A stretch of 64,000 nt of DNA from Arcobacter sp. EP1 (lineage in GTDB: Bacteria; Campylobacterota; Campylobacteria; Campylobacterales; Arcobacteraceae), in the NCBI GenBank assembly GCA_001655195.1, contig LPNY01000027.1, positions 1 through 64,000 on the forward strand, written 5' to 3'. Of the stretch, positions 1-10,015 are shown piece by piece. Under the pieces are notes generated by a model. That model made no database searches. It had not been told where the DNA came from and saw nothing but the letters and a program-made list of their open reading frames with translations. The translations under genes and the position numbers were made by a program. Positions within the stretch are counted from its first letter, which is position 1. Every line of letters begins with the position of its first letter.

Positions 1-30
1 ATTACAATAATAATTTTGAACACTCTATTT

Positions 31-60
31 AAACCTAAGTCTTCGGGCTTAGGTTTTTTT
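31..60 (+). terminator. Rho-independent terminator of a gene left of the window
   Basis: Bases 31-41 pair with 46-56 (one G.T wobble) to form an 11-bp stem closed by a C(TTCG)G tetraloop, and the stem runs into a T tract at 54-60. Read on the plus strand this is a textbook intrinsic terminator, so it should end a plus-strand gene that lies before the window. On the minus strand the hairpin follows the Maf stop codon by only three bases, but there it lacks a U tract, so it is at best a weak terminator for the glycan cluster. Confidence 0.8.
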
Positions 61-63
61 ATG

Positions 64-2112
64 TTAAATTTTTCTAAAGTATTCTAAGTACTCTCCAACT
101 AAACGTAACACTTGTTCAAGCCAAATTGATTTAACTTGATTGACCTTCTTAATTTCATTTTTAATTTTTTTCTCATTAAAATAATAACAAAGGTACATGT
201 TCGTAAATTTAAAGTATGCAATCATTTGAAAATCAAGAAAGGTGGGGTAACCAATTTTACGAATACTATTTTCAACAAATGTCATAACATCGTATAGCTC
301 CATAAAAGATTTTAACTCTTGTGATTGTAAAGTGCTAATTTCATCATATACAGCAGTGAAATATTGAATTTCAGTTTGAATAGTTTCCTGCTCACTTTGA
401 GTTAATTGATGTTCAGAAATAGTATTAAGCTTTTCTAATAACTCATCTTTTAAGTCATCTTTATTTATCGGGTTAAAGGATCTACAATCAATATCTTCAA
501 CACGTTTAGCTTGTGTTCCTTCTAAAAACGCACCATAGTTTGAGAGATTAAAAACTTTTTGATATTGCTTTTTAAACATTGCTAACGATTGGGCATAAGC
601 AAAGATAGAGTTTATAAATATTCGTGTTGTGAAAACTTCTTTTTGAAAGTTACCTTTGACAGGAATTAGTTCATCTTTAAATGAAGACTTCTCGCTTGAA
701 AGCGTTTGAGTTATATCATAATCTTCTAAATCATGTTGCTTTGCAATCTCTTCTTTATATCCATAGTGAGTAGCACCTGTATCTTGATTAACGGCTAAAT
801 CTGTTCCTAATAAATATAATTCATCTACACCTAAATCCAAAAGTAAAGATACTGTAATTTCTCCAACACTATAACCTCGATAAACTGTTTCATTTTTCTT
901 TAATGAGTGGTTTACTTCATAAAAAAAGAGTTGCTCATCACTAAATCGATTACAAAAGTTTTCAGGAGAGAGAATTGAAGCCAAGATAATCGTTTTTTGT
1001 AGACTCTTTATATCTTCATCATTAAACTGATATGCTATTAAATCGCGATAACTAGGTTCAACTGTACTTAAAATATCAGGTACTATTTCATGTTCCATGA
1101 GTTTTCGATATGATGAACCAATTGTAACAATGACAAAACGTTCTTGATTTTGCTTTAACCATTCAATATTTTCACCTAAAGAAGGACCAGCGGCTACAAA
1201 TAAAACTGGTTTTTTACTTGAAAGGGTAAAAGTATTTTCTTTTTTATGAGGAACTAAAATTTTCTCACTATTAACTCTTTTTGTTGAGAGTTTTACCAAG
1301 TTATGTAAAACCCTCGTATAATCAAAAATTGCAGGGTTGACTTTATAAAGCGTTGAAATCATAGTATGCATTGCATTTGATACATTATAATTCGTTGTTG
1401 CAAATTTTAGATTATAATTTTCATACATATTCTTTTCTAAAAACAATTGAAATTTTGTCATGAATATATTTTCATCATCCATAATTGAAAAACTTACTGT
1501 TGAATTTTGAGCAAGTACGTCATAACTCGTTACGAATAATGAAAGTCTAAAAATCTCTAAGTTATATTCATAAATAAAGTAATGTTGTGAACCAACTTTT
1601 TTCTGTATATCTGGAATATGTCGTCCAAGTAATGTGCCTATAAAAATAAACTTATTAATATATTTAAAGTTTTTCTTACCTGTTGTATCATCTTTTAAAA
1701 TATCAGTAAAAGCTTTTACGTCGTTATTGATTATTCCCTCTATTTCTTCATAACTTTCATAATCTAAGTCAATATCAACATAAGGATTTTTTAAATCATA
1801 GGTTTCAGATATGAGCATTGAAAAATTTGAACTCTTATCAAACTTGACACTATTTACTATTTTATGATTAAACTGCTTTGCTTTTTTACTATAGACATAC
1901 TTATTAGTGGTCGAGTCAAGAATATCAAACTCACCCTTCTCTTTTATAAACTCCAGATGATAACGTTCCGGATATAATCCACTCTCTAATACTTCAGAGA
2001 GTCCCATAATTCTCGAATACAAATCTTTATCATTTTGTTTTAAAAACTCTAAGTTAGCAAAATAGGTTTCAACAAGCGCTTTTTGAAGTTGTTCTTCTGC
2101 ACTATTTGACAT
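64..2112 (-). CDS. Maf-type motility accessory factor (DUF115), putative flagellin glycosyltransferase
   Basis: This 682-residue protein matches the Maf/DUF115 family of flagellated bacteria, which transfers nonulosonic acids or related sugars onto flagellin in the cytoplasm before export. The hallmark is a Rossmann-like core at about residues 300-470, with the AAGPSL motif at 307-312 followed by VTIGSS, and LLGTDLA near 434-440. The N-terminal 290 residues and the C-terminal 190 residues, rich in helix, are as expected for the long Maf type. It is the last gene of the minus-strand glycan cluster, one base behind the DUF354 gene, and it is the best clue that the cluster product goes to flagellin. 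No flagellin gene is in the window, so the acceptor is inferred. Confidence 0.88.
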   Translation of the reverse strand: MSNSAEEQLQKALVETYFANLEFLKQNDKDLYSRIMGLSEVLESGLYPERYHLEFIKEKGEFDILDSTTNKYVYSKKAKQFNHKIVNSVKFDKSSNFSMLISETYDLKNPYVDIDLDYESYEEIEGIINNDVKAFTDILKDDTTGKKNFKYINKFIFIGTLLGRHIPDIQKKVGSQHYFIYEYNLEIFRLSLFVTSYDVLAQNSTVSFSIMDDENIFMTKFQLFLEKNMYENYNLKFATTNYNVSNAMHTMISTLYKVNPAIFDYTRVLHNLVKLSTKRVNSEKILVPHKKENTFTLSSKKPVLFVAAGPSLGENIEWLKQNQERFVIVTIGSSYRKLMEHEIVPDILSTVEPSYRDLIAYQFNDEDIKSLQKTIILASILSPENFCNRFSDEQLFFYEVNHSLKKNETVYRGYSVGEITVSLLLDLGVDELYLLGTDLAVNQDTGATHYGYKEEIAKQHDLEDYDITQTLSSEKSSFKDELIPVKGNFQKEVFTTRIFINSIFAYAQSLAMFKKQYQKVFNLSNYGAFLEGTQAKRVEDIDCRSFNPINKDDLKDELLEKLNTISEHQLTQSEQETIQTEIQYFTAVYDEISTLQSQELKSFMELYDVMTFVENSIRKIGYPTFLDFQMIAYFKFTNMYLCYYFNEKKIKNEIKKVNQVKSIWLEQVLRLVGEYLEYFRKI

Positions 2113-2113
2113 T

Positions 2114-3178
2114 TTAATCCTTTAAAATAGCATCAACTATTTTGGGTATATCTATTTTCATATCATCAAAAATATTTCGTTTGTTTTCTTTATCCATTGA
2201 TAATAGCTCTTCTACACGATAAAGTAATTCAGGTTTTGTATTCACCCAAACCATCAATCCATTATCAATTTGATATTTATCATAATGACAAATAAAGCTT
2301 CGAGTACTTATGGTTGGTGTATTAAAGTAGCAAGCTTCAGTATTAAGAGTACCACCCCCACCGATGAATAAATCGGCAAAAGCTAATAAATGTTGAATAA
2401 TAACCTTTTCCTCAAGAACCGTTGCAAATGGAAATTCTCTCTTTAAATACTCACTCTCATATCGAGGAATAATAATAATATTTCCATCAGTTTGTTCTTT
2501 AATTTCTTCTAAGGCTTCATATAAAATTGGATATTTCTTATCAACATAAGAAGATTTATACTCCTCTTCTCTAATTACAATTAAAGGCTTCGTTAAATCT
2601 AGTTGAAAAGGAGTAAGTACTTTTTCAACGTAACTAAAATCAGGTTTAAAGTCTTTTAGCCAAATAAGTGGGTCGATAAATTCATAATCAAAGATTTGTT
2701 CTTCATCTAAAGAAAATCGTAAGAAAATTTCCTCAGGTACAACAAAAGGTTTAAAAACTTTACTTGAAAGAGGTAAAGTTAATCGCGCTTGAGGCAGAGC
2801 TTTTCTAAAGTTGGTTTGATAATCAGAAAGAGGAATATCATAAAAGTTAATAACAGGAATACCTAAGCCAAAAGCAACACGATTGGCATCTACAGAACAT
2901 AAACATACTAATCTATCAATTTCATATAGTGTCACAAACTCCATAAGTGCTTTTTGTCGCTCAATTGACGCGTGTAATTTATCTTTTAGACCAGCTCCTC
3001 CAAACTCTCCTCGATTTACAAACTCCATATCATATAAACGTAAAAGTTCAACAACTTCGGAATACCCTGCACCTTCACGAGCAGTGATGAGTACTTTCCT
3101 CCCCTGTTTTTCAATCTCTTTAATCATAGGGATAAAAAATAAAACCGATTTTGGAGTTACTAAATCAAACCAAATCAT
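2114..3178 (-). CDS. DUF354-family glycosyltransferase-like protein
   Basis: The 354-residue protein looks like DUF354, a GT-B-like family found in surface-glycan gene clusters of bacteria and archaea. It opens with a MIWFDLVTPKS start typical of the family, carries a helical stretch with a Gly-rich loop near 55-65, and has a C-terminal nucleotide-sugar-type loop FIGGGGTLNTEA around 271-282 that resembles the UDP-GlcNAc 2-epimerase/GT-B fold. No signal peptide or membrane segment is visible. It lies between a radical SAM gene (3 bases upstream) and maf (1 base downstream), so it is clearly cotranscribed. Its sugar donor cannot be told from sequence. An epimerase-like role is the main alternative. 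Confidence 0.72.
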   Translation of the reverse strand: MIWFDLVTPKSVLFFIPMIKEIEKQGRKVLITAREGAGYSEVVELLRLYDMEFVNRGEFGGAGLKDKLHASIERQKALMEFVTLYEIDRLVCLCSVDANRVAFGLGIPVINFYDIPLSDYQTNFRKALPQARLTLPLSSKVFKPFVVPEEIFLRFSLDEEQIFDYEFIDPLIWLKDFKPDFSYVEKVLTPFQLDLTKPLIVIREEEYKSSYVDKKYPILYEALEEIKEQTDGNIIIIPRYESEYLKREFPFATVLEEKVIIQHLLAFADLFIGGGGTLNTEACYFNTPTISTRSFICHYDKYQIDNGLMVWVNTKPELLYRVEELLSMDKENKRNIFDDMKIDIPKIVDAILKD

Positions 3179-3181
3179 TTG

Positions 3182-4285
3182 TTATACTAAACCTCTCTCT
3201 TTATACTCTTCATACCACCAAGGACGAAGAGGAATTACGTCATTTTCACTAAATGCAAAACCATACTTTCCACCACTATATGGGATCATTCCTACAGCTT
3301 TTACATTGGGATTAATAATCTCACATTTATTTGCACAGGTATAAAGACAATCTTTTTGACAAGTCTTATTTTCAATCAAATCAAGAACATTAACTCCTTG
3401 TTCTAATACATTATCAAAACCGCCTAGCTCTCGAATATTTCCAAATTTCAAATAAGGTAACCACAATAAACAAGGATATACATTTCCATATGGATCAATA
3501 TCTATATTTCGACTTCCCATATAGCAGTTAAAATCAATTTGTTCACCGTCAAACACTGCTTTTTGGAGTAAGTATTTACTTGCATATCGTCCTTTATGAT
3601 ATCCAATATTTCGTAATTGTTTATCAATTGAAGCTAATTCTTCCTCAGTAAAGATAAAACTATCTCGAGATAGTTCTTCTTGTGTTAAATTGTCTTTTTT
3701 GTTTCTATATCTATCAGGATTGTATCTTCCATAGCCAATATAAAGTCCAACACCTAACTCTTTAGCAAAATTATAGACCCATTCGATTTGATGGAGGTTC
3801 TCTTTATAAATCGTGAATTGTAATCGTAATGCAACACCCTTAATTTTCTTTAATCGCTCAATTGTTTCCATCGATTTTGCAAATGCATCTTTATGTAATC
3901 GAATTTTTCCATTAACTTCTTCATCTCCATCCAAAGAGATATCTAAACGAATCAACTCCATTTTTTCTAAAGCATATCGTGCAATTTCCTCATGACGTTT
4001 TGGAAACCATCCAGTAATAGGAGAATCAATAACGGTTTCTGGATGAAACTTTGCAATTGAATCAATTGCCCTAAAATATGTATCACTTAAATGAGGTTCT
4101 CCCCCCGTAATATGCACTTTTTTTAAGTCCAAATATTGAGAAGAAAAAATCGAATCTAATTCTTGGCTTGTTAATTCTTCGTTTTGACGCTTTGGAAGCT
4201 CCCACATTGAACAGTACCGACACGGTCCTGGACAAAAATCACTTATTGTATACGAAATATCTTCGATTTTATATCGACTTGGCAT
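3182..4285 (-). CDS. Radical SAM enzyme with SPASM-type C-terminal cysteines
   Basis: Cys18, Cys22 and Cys25 form the CxxxCxxC motif that binds the SAM-cleaving 4Fe-4S cluster, and GGEP at 61-64 is the SAM-contact motif. C-terminal cysteines at 254, 272, 309, 313, 317 and 321 look like a SPASM or twitch domain holding one or two auxiliary clusters. SPASM enzymes act on peptides, proteins or sugars; in a glycan cluster a sugar dehydrogenase or epimerase activity is plausible but unproven. The start is an ATG behind AAAAAGG. About 117 bases without a gene separate it from the upstream epimerase gene, so it may have its own promoter. One of eight radical SAM genes in the cluster. Confidence 0.85.
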   Translation of the reverse strand: MPSRYKIEDISYTISDFCPGPCRYCSMWELPKRQNEELTSQELDSIFSSQYLDLKKVHITGGEPHLSDTYFRAIDSIAKFHPETVIDSPITGWFPKRHEEIARYALEKMELIRLDISLDGDEEVNGKIRLHKDAFAKSMETIERLKKIKGVALRLQFTIYKENLHQIEWVYNFAKELGVGLYIGYGRYNPDRYRNKKDNLTQEELSRDSFIFTEEELASIDKQLRNIGYHKGRYASKYLLQKAVFDGEQIDFNCYMGSRNIDIDPYGNVYPCLLWLPYLKFGNIRELGGFDNVLEQGVNVLDLIENKTCQKDCLYTCANKCEIINPNVKAVGMIPYSGGKYGFAFSENDVIPLRPWWYEEYKERGLV

Positions 4286-4304
4286 GTTTAACCTTTTTAT
4301 TTTT

Positions 4305-4310
4305 ATAATA
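4305..4310 (-). promoter_or_regulatory. Candidate -10 box in front of the last three cluster genes
   Basis: The 117-base gap between the two flanking minus-strand genes is almost pure A+T and contains overlapping TATTAT/TATATT boxes on the minus strand about 20-25 bases before the start codon at 4285. In this phylum sigma-70 promoters depend on the -10 box and lack a clear -35, so this could serve the radical SAM, DUF354 and maf genes. The A+T richness makes chance matches likely. Confidence 0.3.
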
Positions 4311-4402
4311 TATTATTTTTCATGTTTAAATATAGAAAAATCCAAATCTACTTATTAGTATTAATTGTAGCAAACCATTGATTAAGTCATCTAATACTTT
4401 AA

Positions 4403-5464
4403 TCAAACTCGCTTGGACATGGACATAAACACTTCTTTTAATATAGCTTCAATATCATATTTATATTCCCACTTAGGATAGTGTCTCTGGAACTTTGATA
4501 CATCACTAATCCACCAAATATGATCACCAATACGATTATTATTACTATATGAGTAATTCATCTTTTTTTGCGTTAGACTCTCGCAAAGAACAATGGCCTC
4601 TTGCATTGAACAATTTGAATACCTACTTCCTCCTGCATTATAAACTTCTCCACATCGTGGATTTAAATAAAAATGCCAAAACATATTAACTAAATCATAC
4701 GCATGAATATTATCACGAACCTGTTTTCCTTTATATCCAAAAACGGTATAATGTTCTGATGTAATTGCACACTTTATTAAATAACTTAAAAAACCATGCA
4801 ATTGGGTTCCACTATGATTAGGTCCAGTTAAACACCCTCCTCTAAAAACAGCTGTTTTCATTCCAAAATAGTGTCCATATTCTTGTACCAAAATATCTGC
4901 AGCAACTTTACTTGCACCAAATAAGGAATGTTTTGTTTGATCAATACTCATGCTCTCATCAATACCTTTTTCATAGTACCTATGACTCTTATCAATCTCC
5001 CATCGCGTTTCTAGCTCAACTAAAGGAAGAAAATTGGGAGTATCTCCATAAACCTTATTTGTCGATGTGAAAATAAATGTAGCATCTTGACAATAGTTTC
5101 TAGTATTCTCAAGAAGAACCAATGTTCCATTTGCATTAACACTAAAATCTTTAAAGGGATCTTTTACTGCCCAATCATGACTTGGTTGAGCTGCAGTATG
5201 AATAATAAGCTTTATATCATGACCATATTCACTAAAAATAGCTTCAACAGCTTTCTCATTACGAATATCTGTATTTAGATGTTTATAATTAATGATTTCT
5301 TCTTCTAAACGTTCTTGGTTCCATCTCGTTGAAGCCTCTTTTCCAAAAAACTCCTCACGCATATTATTATCAATTCCTAAAACCAAATCAAATTTTTTTG
5401 AAAAAAACTCTACGGCTTCACTTCCTATAAGACCTGCGCTTCCAGTTATTAAGCAAATATCCAC
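4403..5464 (-). CDS. NAD-dependent epimerase/dehydratase, CDP-paratose 2-epimerase-like (extended SDR)
   Basis: The 353-residue protein has the N-terminal NAD-binding loop GSAGLIG (8-14), an AAQPSHDWA segment near 91-99 typical of CDP-tyvelose/CDP-paratose 2-epimerase relatives, and TSTNKVYG at 133-140. The position normally held by the catalytic Tyr of YxxxK is Phe182, with Lys186 kept (SLFGASK). I have the impression that this substitution is shared by a subgroup of the family, so it may be functional. The product probably interconverts a nucleotide sugar, but the substrate is unknown. Its start overlaps the end of the next epimerase gene by 16 bases, which suggests translational coupling of the pair. 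Confidence 0.8.
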   Translation of the reverse strand: MDICLITGSAGLIGSEAVEFFSKKFDLVLGIDNNMREEFFGKEASTRWNQERLEEEIINYKHLNTDIRNEKAVEAIFSEYGHDIKLIIHTAAQPSHDWAVKDPFKDFSVNANGTLVLLENTRNYCQDATFIFTSTNKVYGDTPNFLPLVELETRWEIDKSHRYYEKGIDESMSIDQTKHSLFGASKVAADILVQEYGHYFGMKTAVFRGGCLTGPNHSGTQLHGFLSYLIKCAITSEHYTVFGYKGKQVRDNIHAYDLVNMFWHFYLNPRCGEVYNAGGSRYSNCSMQEAIVLCESLTQKKMNYSYSNNNRIGDHIWWISDVSKFQRHYPKWEYKYDIEAILKEVFMSMSKRV

Positions 5465-6486
5465 TTAAGATCCTTTTTATTCATTATTAGCCAAGAATGA
5501 ATCTCTTGAACTGTCTCTTTGACTGTTCGCTTAGGAGTCCAACCATATTGACTAATTTTACTATTATCAGTGACATAATACTTGATATCCAATTCTCGAA
5601 GCGGCTTAATATTCACATCTTTATTCCCTATCAACTCTTTACAAATAGAATCAAGTTCAAGTAAAGAAGTAGAAGCATTCAATCCTCCTCCTATATTAAA
5701 TCTTTTTTTATTAAATTGTTCAAAATTATGAATTTGTAAATCAATCAAATCAAAAAGGTCATTAACATTTAAAATATCTCTTACTTGTTTACCATTACCA
5801 AAAATACTTAGTGGTTTATTATATAAATAATTTGCAACCCAGAGAGTCACAACTCCTTGATCTACTTTACCAAACTGTCCAGCACCTGCGATAACTCCAC
5901 TTCGATTAATAACTGCATCCAGCCCAAACATATGCACATACTCATCTATAATATACTCACTTGAGAGTTTTGTAGCACCATAAAGTGTTCGGTATCCATT
6001 TAAAGAAAGTTCATCACTAAAGCCATTTTTGCTTACACCTTTTTCATTATTTTGCAATAATGAATAGCGCATTTCTTCTTCTTCATACGATAAAGAATTA
6101 ATTAACTCCATGGGATAGACTCGACTTGTAGATAAAAAAATTACTTTTGCTTTGTTCTTCAAAGAGACTTCAAGACAATTAACTAATCCATTCAAGTTTG
6201 TATCAATAAGATACTTTCTTTCACCATCTTTTCCAGCTAAAACAGAAGGCTCAGCACTTGCTTCAATTAGTAAATCAAACTCAATATTCTCTAAATCTTC
6301 TTGATGTCTTACATCGCCATGAACGAAATTAATTTCTAATTCTTGAAAACGTCTAATGTTTAACTCACTTCCTCTTCGTCTTAAATTATCAAACACAATT
6401 ATTTCATAGCTTGGGTATTTCTTTTTTAAGCTTACAGCTAAATTACTTCCAACAAAACCTGCCCCACCTGTAATTAAAACTCTCAT
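5449..6486 (-). CDS. NAD-dependent epimerase/dehydratase (extended SDR)
   Basis: Residues 6-13 (TGGAGFVG) form the NAD-binding loop, STSRVYP follows near 119-125, and Tyr169-Gly-Ala-Thr-Lys173 is the intact YxxxK catalytic pair. The 345-residue length fits the extended SDR superfamily that includes UDP-glucose 4-epimerase, dTDP-glucose dehydratase and CDP-paratose 2-epimerase; the overall look is closest to the last. It overlaps the downstream epimerase gene by 16 bases and the upstream glycosyltransferase/radical SAM fusion gene by 4 bases. The two neighbouring epimerases differ at the catalytic Tyr, so they probably do different steps on one nucleotide sugar rather than being simple duplicates. 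Confidence 0.82.
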   Translation of the reverse strand: MRVLITGGAGFVGSNLAVSLKKKYPSYEIIVFDNLRRRGSELNIRRFQELEINFVHGDVRHQEDLENIEFDLLIEASAEPSVLAGKDGERKYLIDTNLNGLVNCLEVSLKNKAKVIFLSTSRVYPMELINSLSYEEEEMRYSLLQNNEKGVSKNGFSDELSLNGYRTLYGATKLSSEYIIDEYVHMFGLDAVINRSGVIAGAGQFGKVDQGVVTLWVANYLYNKPLSIFGNGKQVRDILNVNDLFDLIDLQIHNFEQFNKKRFNIGGGLNASTSLLELDSICKELIGNKDVNIKPLRELDIKYYVTDNSKISQYGWTPKRTVKETVQEIHSWLIMNKKDLKWIFA

Positions 6487-9077
6487 ACTACCCTACTTAT
6501 TGGTTTATTGTTTTTAAAATTAAGCCACTGTTCTATCCAGTTAGCTTTTATTTTCTCTAAATAGTGTGTCTCTAAATTTGAAGTAACAACACTAAATGCT
6601 GCACCATCGTATTTAGAAAAATCATTCTCCAAAGTAAAGCCTTTTTCTTTTGCTTCTTCATACATAACTGTTCCTGGAAATGGGGTTACAATAGATATTT
6701 GTTGAGAGTCTGGATTTTGTTTTATTAACCAATCAAAACTTCGTTGTATACCCTCTTTGGAATCATTAAAATATCCTACAGAAAATGTCAAATGCACTTT
6801 AATATCAAGCCGTTTACACAAAGTAATTGTCTCTTCACATTTTTTAATATCTAAATCTTTTTGCATCACTTCTATTACATCATCTTCAACACTCTCAATC
6901 CCAAACTTTAACATGATTAACCCCGTTCTCTTTAACAAGGTCAATGTTTCTTCGTCCACTATTGTATCAGCTCTTGCCATTGCAGCCCAAGGTAAATCAA
7001 TCTCATTTTCTATTAAAAGGTTAGCAAATCGCATTAAATGTGCTTTGTTAATATTAAAAGTATCATCATCGATATAAAAAGACTGTATACCAAAATCTTG
7101 TTTAGCTCTTTTTAACTCAAAGATAGCATCATCTAAATCTCTTAATTGATAATTTTTATTATACATGACTTGTGGCCACAAACAAAATGTACACTTATAA
7201 GGACAGCCTCTACTTAATTGGATTTGAAAAGAGGGATAAGATAACTCTGGAATTGGTCTATCATTATAATTATAAAAAGGTAACATATTAAAATAACTAT
7301 TACGCAATGATTTAAAGTCTACTGTTTTCGTTTTTCCATTACTTTGTATTCCCATAGTATCTCTATAAATTAATCCATCAATATTTTTATAGCTTGCAGA
7401 GTTTTTGAGAGCAGTTGATAATTCCAAAACTGCTACCTCGTATTCAGAATTTATAGCAAAATCAATATCGTGGTGTTCTAGAGCTTTTTCTTTTTCAAAG
7501 GCAATATGAGAACCAACTAAACAAATCTTTACATTAGGTAACGTCTTTTTTATCTTTTTTATCTGTTCTAAATCATGATAAAAACTAGGTGTTGAAGTTT
7601 CAAGAATAATTAAATTAGGTTCATAGCCCATCACTTCATAAAAGTATTCATCTTCACTATATCCTTCTGCAACCGCATCTAAAATCCAACTTGAGATATC
7701 ACTTTTTTGAAGAAGTTCATAAGTATATGCTAGAAAAAAAGGATATGGAATATATGATACTAAGGGAGCTTTATTTTTATCTAAAACTTGTGAATGAGGC
7801 CATCTGCTACCTGATTTAACTCCAAACCTTCCCTCTTTCTGCCATGGAGAATTCAGCAATAATACTCTAAATTTTCCATAAATGTTTAACTCATTTTCTT
7901 GTAAAATTCTCTCGTACGAAGACTCTACAGCTTTAACTTGAATACCCTTGTCAACAGCATCGAGTTTTTTATCATGTATAGCAGGAAACTTCTCATGTAA
8001 AACATCTAAAGTTGCAAGCTCTTTAAATCGACTAAAAATCACCTCATCGACTTCTATTCCCTCTATTAGGTCAATTTCTTTAAGTAAATAAGCATTATCT
8101 TTTAGAATCGCTTGTTTAATATTTTCAGATGCAAATAAGGGTAAAACTTTTTGAAAACTATTATAAATTTTTGAAGCATACTCAACATTTCCAACTTCGA
8201 TAAACTTTAATATATCTTCCAAAAAGAAATTAAACCCTGCAAAAACAAATGGATATATGAGATAATAACGTGCTTTTTCATAAGCTATTTCAATGCCCAT
8301 ATTTGTATAATTTACATTATGGTCAATTCTTCTTTGATAAATTTCATGATCTTTAAAAGCACCCTTTATTTCCCATTTAAATACACGATATCGATATGCT
8401 CTGTGAACAAAAGAGTGCAACGTATCTTTTTGCATATGATAAGTCTTGATTGATGGGTCAAAATAGAGTTTATAACCTTGCTTATGTAACTTATTTCCAA
8501 TATCAACATCTTCATAATTAGAGACTAAAGAGTCTTCAAAAGGACGACAAGGATTTTTGTTTTCTATTAAACCAACTTCACGTAACTTTTCTACATCATA
8601 AATATTATTTGAACCTAAAATAAAATCTTTATAACATGCCTTTTGTTCATCTAATGGGACACTTAAATCTCGCATTTCGACAACAGCTCTTGCTCTGTCT
8701 CCAATGTGAATACGGTTAAGTTCAATTTGTTTACCTGCAATTCCAGCAATTTTCTCATCAATATCAAAAAGAGGTAAAACTTTTTCAATATGATCAGGTT
8801 CAATAATAATATCGCTATCTACAGAGAGTAAATATTTCGTATCAATGAGTTCTAAAATTCTATTTCGTGCACGTCCTAATCCCAAAAAATTTAAGCCAAA
8901 ATAAGAAGGAGAATAAAATTCTATACCTTCTTCCTTGGCAATTTTCTCAGTATTATCAGTGGAACCACTATCAATAATAATAATTGTTCTAGGTTGAACT
9001 GTTTGTTTTTTAAGTGCTTGAATAACACGGCGTATTGTTCGTTCATTATTTAGGGTTGGGATAAATGCAGAAATCAT
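6483..9077 (-). CDS. Fusion of a GT2 glycosyltransferase and a B12-binding radical SAM enzyme
   Basis: Residues 1 to about 250 are a family 2 GT-A glycosyltransferase: IPTLNNERT at the start, DSGSTDNT near 36-43 and the metal-binding Asp87-Ser-Asp89. After a helical linker, residues about 405-560 form a cobalamin-binding-like domain, lacking an obvious DxHxxG histidine (LDAVAEG is found at that place). Residues about 615-850 are a radical SAM domain with Cys625, Cys629 and Cys632. B12 radical SAM proteins are often methylases, sometimes with other rearrangement roles. The 864-residue single frame shows no break, so this is a true fusion. It overlaps the epimerase gene by 4 bases and lies 2 bases behind the GT9 gene. 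Confidence 0.88.
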   Translation of the reverse strand: MISAFIPTLNNERTIRRVIQALKKQTVQPRTIIIIDSGSTDNTEKIAKEEGIEFYSPSYFGLNFLGLGRARNRILELIDTKYLLSVDSDIIIEPDHIEKVLPLFDIDEKIAGIAGKQIELNRIHIGDRARAVVEMRDLSVPLDEQKACYKDFILGSNNIYDVEKLREVGLIENKNPCRPFEDSLVSNYEDVDIGNKLHKQGYKLYFDPSIKTYHMQKDTLHSFVHRAYRYRVFKWEIKGAFKDHEIYQRRIDHNVNYTNMGIEIAYEKARYYLIYPFVFAGFNFFLEDILKFIEVGNVEYASKIYNSFQKVLPLFASENIKQAILKDNAYLLKEIDLIEGIEVDEVIFSRFKELATLDVLHEKFPAIHDKKLDAVDKGIQVKAVESSYERILQENELNIYGKFRVLLLNSPWQKEGRFGVKSGSRWPHSQVLDKNKAPLVSYIPYPFFLAYTYELLQKSDISSWILDAVAEGYSEDEYFYEVMGYEPNLIILETSTPSFYHDLEQIKKIKKTLPNVKICLVGSHIAFEKEKALEHHDIDFAINSEYEVAVLELSTALKNSASYKNIDGLIYRDTMGIQSNGKTKTVDFKSLRNSYFNMLPFYNYNDRPIPELSYPSFQIQLSRGCPYKCTFCLWPQVMYNKNYQLRDLDDAIFELKRAKQDFGIQSFYIDDDTFNINKAHLMRFANLLIENEIDLPWAAMARADTIVDEETLTLLKRTGLIMLKFGIESVEDDVIEVMQKDLDIKKCEETITLCKRLDIKVHLTFSVGYFNDSKEGIQRSFDWLIKQNPDSQQISIVTPFPGTVMYEEAKEKGFTLENDFSKYDGAAFSVVTSNLETHYLEKIKANWIEQWLNFKNNKPISRVV

Positions 9078-9079
9078 AA

Positions 9080-10015
9080 TTACTTCTTTAAATGATACTT
9101 TACTTCATTAACAACAGCATTTAAATCAATATTATCTAAACAAAACTTATCATTATCGCACATAGCCAAATAACAAGGCATCTTTTCACATTTAAATTCC
9201 TCTTTTGCGGTAAAGACTTTTCCCCTATTATAAAAAAATATCTCTTCATGGGCGGTAGGTCCAAAAATTCCAATAACATTTTTTTTCAAAGCCAACGCGA
9301 TATGTAATCCCAAACTATCACTTGTAATCAATAACCTAGATTTATTAATCCAATCAATATAATCATAAATACTATCTAAACCTTCTTGCCACGTGACAGA
9401 AATATTGTTAACGTGAAGTTTTTCTTCTAGCCTTTCCCATTTCTCTTTTGGCATTGCTTTCGTAGGCCATTTTTTACCAACAAAATAATTAAAACCTACA
9501 TCATATTCAACTTTACTTTTAGGTTCATAACCCAAAGAATACTCTTGTTCCTTCCACTCACAACCAACCATTTCAACAATAATCTTTTGCCAAATATCTT
9601 TCTGACTATTTTTATTTTCAATATAGTCTTTTGCCATAGAAGATTGCAAATATGTATCAAAGTCTCCCGTTTGCGAATTAAATCTAAAGCCTACTTTCTC
9701 CCATGCATCAATCATATCTGCCAGAGCACAAATACCACTAATCTTTTCTAAGTTAATTACCATGTCGTACTTTTCTCGCATGAGTACATATGGTATAAAT
9801 TCATCCCAAACTAAGATTTTATCGACGTATTGATTATTTGCAATTAGTGGTAGTGCTTCTTTAGATACTACCCACGTAATTTTTGCTGTTGGAAACTTTT
9901 GCTTTAGTGGTTCTAAAGCAACACTACACCGTAAAACATCACCAAGACTTACTACTTTACTTGTTTCAGAATCTAGTGTTTCAGAATAACCTAATTTTAG
10001 TATTAATATTTTCAT
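9080..10015 (-). CDS. Glycosyltransferase family 9 (heptosyltransferase-like) protein
   Basis: The 311-residue protein resembles ADP-heptose:LPS heptosyltransferases (GT9, GT-B fold). The N-terminal half contains GDVLRCSVALEPLKQKFP near 25-42 and a WVVSKEA strand; the C-terminal half holds the family signature LLITSDSLGLHIALAL followed by IGIFGPTAHEE, which binds the nucleotide sugar. A second, divergent GT9 lies at 25707-26603 in the same cluster and shares the motif WQEGLDS. The donor may be a heptose or another nucleotide sugar. The start overlaps the end of the upstream glycosyltransferase gene by 4 bases. Confidence 0.82.
   Translation of the reverse strand: MKILILKLGYSETLDSETSKVVSLGDVLRCSVALEPLKQKFPTAKITWVVSKEALPLIANNQYVDKILVWDEFIPYVLMREKYDMVINLEKISGICALADMIDAWEKVGFRFNSQTGDFDTYLQSSMAKDYIENKNSQKDIWQKIIVEMVGCEWKEQEYSLGYEPKSKVEYDVGFNYFVGKKWPTKAMPKEKWERLEEKLHVNNISVTWQEGLDSIYDYIDWINKSRLLITSDSLGLHIALALKKNVIGIFGPTAHEEIFFYNRGKVFTAKEEFKCEKMPCYLAMCDNDKFCLDNIDLNAVVNEVKYHLKK

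Noticed and set aside
2883-3344. Open frame of 153 codons on the plus strand
   Set aside because: It lies opposite the DUF354 and radical SAM genes, has no ribosome-binding site and its composition is that of a reverse-strand shadow.
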